This document shows, piece by piece, positions 61,758 to 64,000 of a stretch of 64,000 bases of DNA. The position numbers were made by a program, and so were the translations under genes. The stretch's first letter is position 1. Each line of letters starts with the position of its first letter. The DNA is taken from positions 3,782,001 to 3,846,000 of the forward strand of contig NZ_CP058907.1 of NCBI RefSeq assembly GCF_013415845.1. Direction: 5' to 3'. The notes beneath the pieces are model-generated. The model ran no database searches. It had not been told where the DNA came from and saw nothing but the letters and a program-made list of their open reading frames with translations. Source of the DNA: Rhodopseudomonas palustris (lineage in GTDB: Bacteria > Pseudomonadota > Alphaproteobacteria > Rhizobiales > Xanthobacteraceae).

Positions 61758-61889
61758 ATGACCGATACCAAACCAGACATCTCGCTGCTCAAGCGCGCGC
61801 TCGATCGCTTGATCGAAGGGCTTACACGTCGCGACGTGATCCAGCGCGACGCGGTGCGGGTGCAGGTCGGCTACGCGGACGCGCCCTAA
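61758..61889 (+). CDS. Possible 43-residue hypothetical protein
   Basis: A short frame opening MTDTKPDISLLKRALD and ending YADAP, with a charged amphipathic helix pattern (LLKRALDRLIEGLTRRDVI). GGGTGAG lies 6-12 bases before the ATG. Coding bias resembles the neighbours. It sits between tRNA-Gln and the end of the convergent CaiB/BaiF gene; function unknown and expression unproven. Confidence 0.45.
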   Translation: MTDTKPDISLLKRALDRLIEGLTRRDVIQRDAVRVQVGYADAP

Positions 61890-61899
61890 GCTGCGCGCC

Positions 61900-63093
61900 T
61901 CAGCCCTCTCCCACCGCCTTCGCCAGCACCAGCGCGTCGATCTCGTCGGCACGGTAGCCGGCGTCCAGCAGCACCTCGCGGGAATGTTCGCCGAGGCGCG
62001 GGGATGGGCGGTGAAGGTTGGGCGGGGCTTCAGAGAAGCGCGTCGCCGGGCGGGCCTGGCGGATCCTGCCTTCGCTCGGGTGATCGATCGCGGCGAACAG
62101 GCCGACCGCTTTGAGATGCTCCTGCTCGCCGATCTCGCTGATCTTGGCAAACGCCGTGTGCGGCACGTCGAGGCGCAGCAGCAGCTCTTCCCATTCCGCG
62201 GTGGTGCGGGCCGGTGCGATCTCGGCCATCGCCGCATAGATCCGGTCGATGTTCTCGGCCCGCGCCACCGGATCGCGCACGTGCAGTTCGTCGATCAGTT
62301 CGGAGCGGCCGACCGCCTCGAAGAACGCGCACCAGTTGTCGCCGGAATACGGCAGCATCGTCATCCAGCCGTCCTTGGTGCGCACCGGCTTGCGCTCCTT
62401 CATCCGCTTGTAGCCGGACGGGCCGATCGGCGGATCGAACGCGTAGCCGCCAAGCATCTCGATGCTGTTGAAGCCGGCGATCGTCTCCAGCATCGGCACT
62501 TCGACCAGTTGGCCCTTGCCGGTGCGCTCGCGGCTGAACAGCGCCGCCGATACCGCGCCGGCGAGCGCCTGGCCGCAGATCTTGTCGCCGACCAGGCTCG
62601 GCACGAATTGCGGCTCGTCGTCCGAGCCGATCGAGGACGCGAGGCCCGAAGCCGCCTGGATGATCTCGTCGAATGCCGGCCGCGCCGCCCATGGCCCATC
62701 CTGGCCGAAGCCGGTCGCCGCGGCGTAGATCAGCCGCGGATTGAGCGCCGCGCAGGCCTCGTAGCCGAAGCCAAGCCGCGCCATCGCGGCCGGGCGGACG
62801 TTGGTGAGCAGCACATCGGCGGTCGGGAGCAGCCGCTGTAGCACCGCCTTGCCGTCGGGGTGCTTGAGATCGAGCGCGAGGCTGCGCTTGTTGCGGTTCA
62901 CGGCCATGAACTGGCCACTCATGCCGCGGTTTCGAAACAGCCCGGTGTAGCGCCACATGTCGCCGTCGAGCGTTTCGATCTTGATGACGTCGGCGCCCCA
63001 GTCGCCGAGGATCTGCGCCGCATAGGGGCCGAACAGCACGCTGGTGAGATCGAGAATGCGGATGCCGGCGAGCGGCCCGGTCGGTGCGGTCAT
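61900..63093 (-). CDS. CaiB/BaiF-family CoA transferase
   Basis: A 397-residue class III CoA transferase, related to the copy at 34834 but distinct. Marks: VLFGPYAAQILGDWGADVIKIE, NRNKRSLALDLK, and VGDKICGQALAG with the presumed catalytic Asp, followed by RERTGKGQ. It lies about 110 bases downstream of the binding-protein gene on the same strand, so its substrate may be the acid that importer brings in. Confidence 0.9.
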   Translation of the reverse strand: MTAPTGPLAGIRILDLTSVLFGPYAAQILGDWGADVIKIETLDGDMWRYTGLFRNRGMSGQFMAVNRNKRSLALDLKHPDGKAVLQRLLPTADVLLTNVRPAAMARLGFGYEACAALNPRLIYAAATGFGQDGPWAARPAFDEIIQAASGLASSIGSDDEPQFVPSLVGDKICGQALAGAVSAALFSRERTGKGQLVEVPMLETIAGFNSIEMLGGYAFDPPIGPSGYKRMKERKPVRTKDGWMTMLPYSGDNWCAFFEAVGRSELIDELHVRDPVARAENIDRIYAAMAEIAPARTTAEWEELLLRLDVPHTAFAKISEIGEQEHLKAVGLFAAIDHPSEGRIRQARPATRFSEAPPNLHRPSPRLGEHSREVLLDAGYRADEIDALVLAKAVGEG

Positions 63094-63202
63094 GGACTCA
63101 ACAATGTGGTTGAAGGGAATAACTCAAGGTCGACGGCGCGCGACGCTATTCAGCTGGATGGGAGCGGCGAGCCGCCCTCTCCCATCCAATCGCGTCGCGC
63201 AA

Positions 63203-64000
63203 CTACTCACTCAGTACGTCGCCGAACAGCTCCCAGGAGGTGCCGTTGAAGCGCGCCATCTGCAACTGCCGGATCGGCGTGCGCTGGTCGGGCGACATCT
63301 GCAGCTTGATGCCAGGCAGCAGCATCGGCAACTCAACGCCATCGAGCGACTCGATCTGCTTCATCAGATTTGCCCTGGTGAGATCGTCGCCGGCGCGACG
63401 CAGCACCAGCTCCATGATCTGCGTGATCGTGTAACCGTAGACGTTGAAGATATCGGCCGGATCGGCACCCGCATTGTAAGTCGTCATCCAGGCGCGCCAT
63501 TGCTGCATGCCGGGATCATTGGCCCAGCGCGGATCGCCCGGATCCTTGACGTAGGCGCCGGTGACGATGCCGACCGCATTCTCCAGCCCCGCCGGCTTGA
63601 GTACCGAGCCGACCGAATTCGAAACCGCGGGCAGAATGATCTGCGGCTTCCAGCCGAGCTCGGCGGCCTTCTTGATCACCTGCGCGGCGAATTTCGGCGT
63701 GCACTCGTTGAACAGCACGTCGGCGCCTGCGGCCTTGAACTTGACGATCTGGGAGTCGACGGTCGGATCGGTGGTTTCATACACCGCCTCGGACACGATC
63801 TGGTTCACATGGTCGCCGAGCCCTTCCTTGAAGCCGGCGAGATAATCGCGGCCGGCTTCTTCGGCCGGCGTGATCACCGCAATTTTCGCATTCGGCTTGT
63901 TGGCGAGAATCCACTTCGCGTAGATCCTGCCCTCGGTCTTGTAGGTCGGCTGCGAGCCGGTGGTCCACGGGAAGTGCTTGGCGTCGTTCCAGCGCGTGGC
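63203..64000 (-). CDS. Branched-chain amino-acid-type ABC binding protein (partial)
   Basis: The C-terminal 265 residues of a LivK-like periplasmic binding protein; the gene runs off the right-hand edge, so the start and signal peptide are not visible. The KWILANKPNAKIAVI and EEAGRDYLAGFKEGLG segments are the second-lobe marks of the family. Such proteins in this group of organisms often bind aromatic or other carboxylates, not only amino acids. Upstream importer genes would lie beyond the window. Confidence 0.88.
   Translation of the reverse strand, partial: ATRWNDAKHFPWTTGSQPTYKTEGRIYAKWILANKPNAKIAVITPAEEAGRDYLAGFKEGLGDHVNQIVSEAVYETTDPTVDSQIVKFKAAGADVLFNECTPKFAAQVIKKAAELGWKPQIILPAVSNSVGSVLKPAGLENAVGIVTGAYVKDPGDPRWANDPGMQQWRAWMTTYNAGADPADIFNVYGYTITQIMELVLRRAGDDLTRANLMKQIESLDGVELPMLLPGIKLQMSPDQRTPIRQLQMARFNGTSWELFGDVLSE

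Noticed and set aside
60672..61889. tRNA-Gln region as the edge of an integrated island
   Set aside because: No integrase, no repeated tRNA 3' end in the window, and no change in base composition.

Overview
The window is GC-rich, densely coded DNA from an alphaproteobacterial chromosome. The gene set and the dispersed palindromic repeats (whose translations begin MAGSSPAMT or MRGSSPRMT) fit the Rhodopseudomonas / Bradyrhizobium group; this is recognition by eye, with no database search. No phage, insertion sequence, CRISPR array or rRNA is seen. Two tRNA genes are present, Leu(TAA) and Gln(CTG).

Layout. (1) 0-8.2 kb: a flavoprotein monooxygenase, a small lipoprotein, a universal stress protein, a glycosyltransferase, a large autotransporter carrying a YVTN beta-propeller, and an AraC-type regulator. 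(2) 8.7-16.7 kb: an amide/ring-cleavage style catabolic block (M20 amidohydrolase, amidase, crotonase, metal-dependent cyclase/hydrolase, FAH-family hydrolase, GntR regulator, acyl-CoA ligase). (3) 16.9-22.2 kb: a valine catabolism operon (mmsA, isobutyryl-CoA dehydrogenase, 3-hydroxyisobutyryl-CoA hydrolase, mmsB) with a VapBC-type toxin-antitoxin pair lodged between mmsA and the dehydrogenase. (4) 22.4-26 kb: a TetR regulator, thioesterase, crotonase and MFS carrier that share an operator-like motif. (5) 26-32.5 kb: an IclR-controlled carboxylase (carboxyltransferase plus a stand-alone 73-residue biotin carrier) beside a TAXI-TRAP importer. (6) 32.5-40 kb: an orphan protein, then a CoA-thioester block (DUF35 OB-fold protein, thiolase-like protein lacking its nucleophilic Cys, CaiB/BaiF transferase, MaoC hydratase, acyl-CoA ligase, thiolase). 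(7) 40.3-50 kb: a sugar-acid locus with an ABC importer, a DenD-like dehydrogenase, an IlvD/Edd dehydratase and two SDRs in divergent transcripts. (8) 50-55.4 kb: an iron-uptake operon (TonB receptor, PiuC hydroxylase, ExbB, ExbD, TonB). (9) 55.7-64 kb: a small hypothetical protein, an RND efflux pair, a second toxin-antitoxin pair, tRNA-Gln, a CaiB/BaiF transferase, and the C-terminal part of a branched-chain amino-acid-type binding protein running off the end.

Most of the region serves breakdown of carboxylic acids through CoA thioesters, each block with its own importer or regulator. Three families of long inverted repeats sit in the gaps between genes, often inside otherwise co-directional operons, and their half-arms are mixed between variants.

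The strongest leads are the thiolase-like protein without a nucleophile coupled to a DUF35 partner, the toxin-antitoxin pair translationally coupled to the valine operon, the propeller-bearing autotransporter, and several operator motifs that pair with their presumed regulators. No wholly new multi-gene system is demonstrable from sequence alone.
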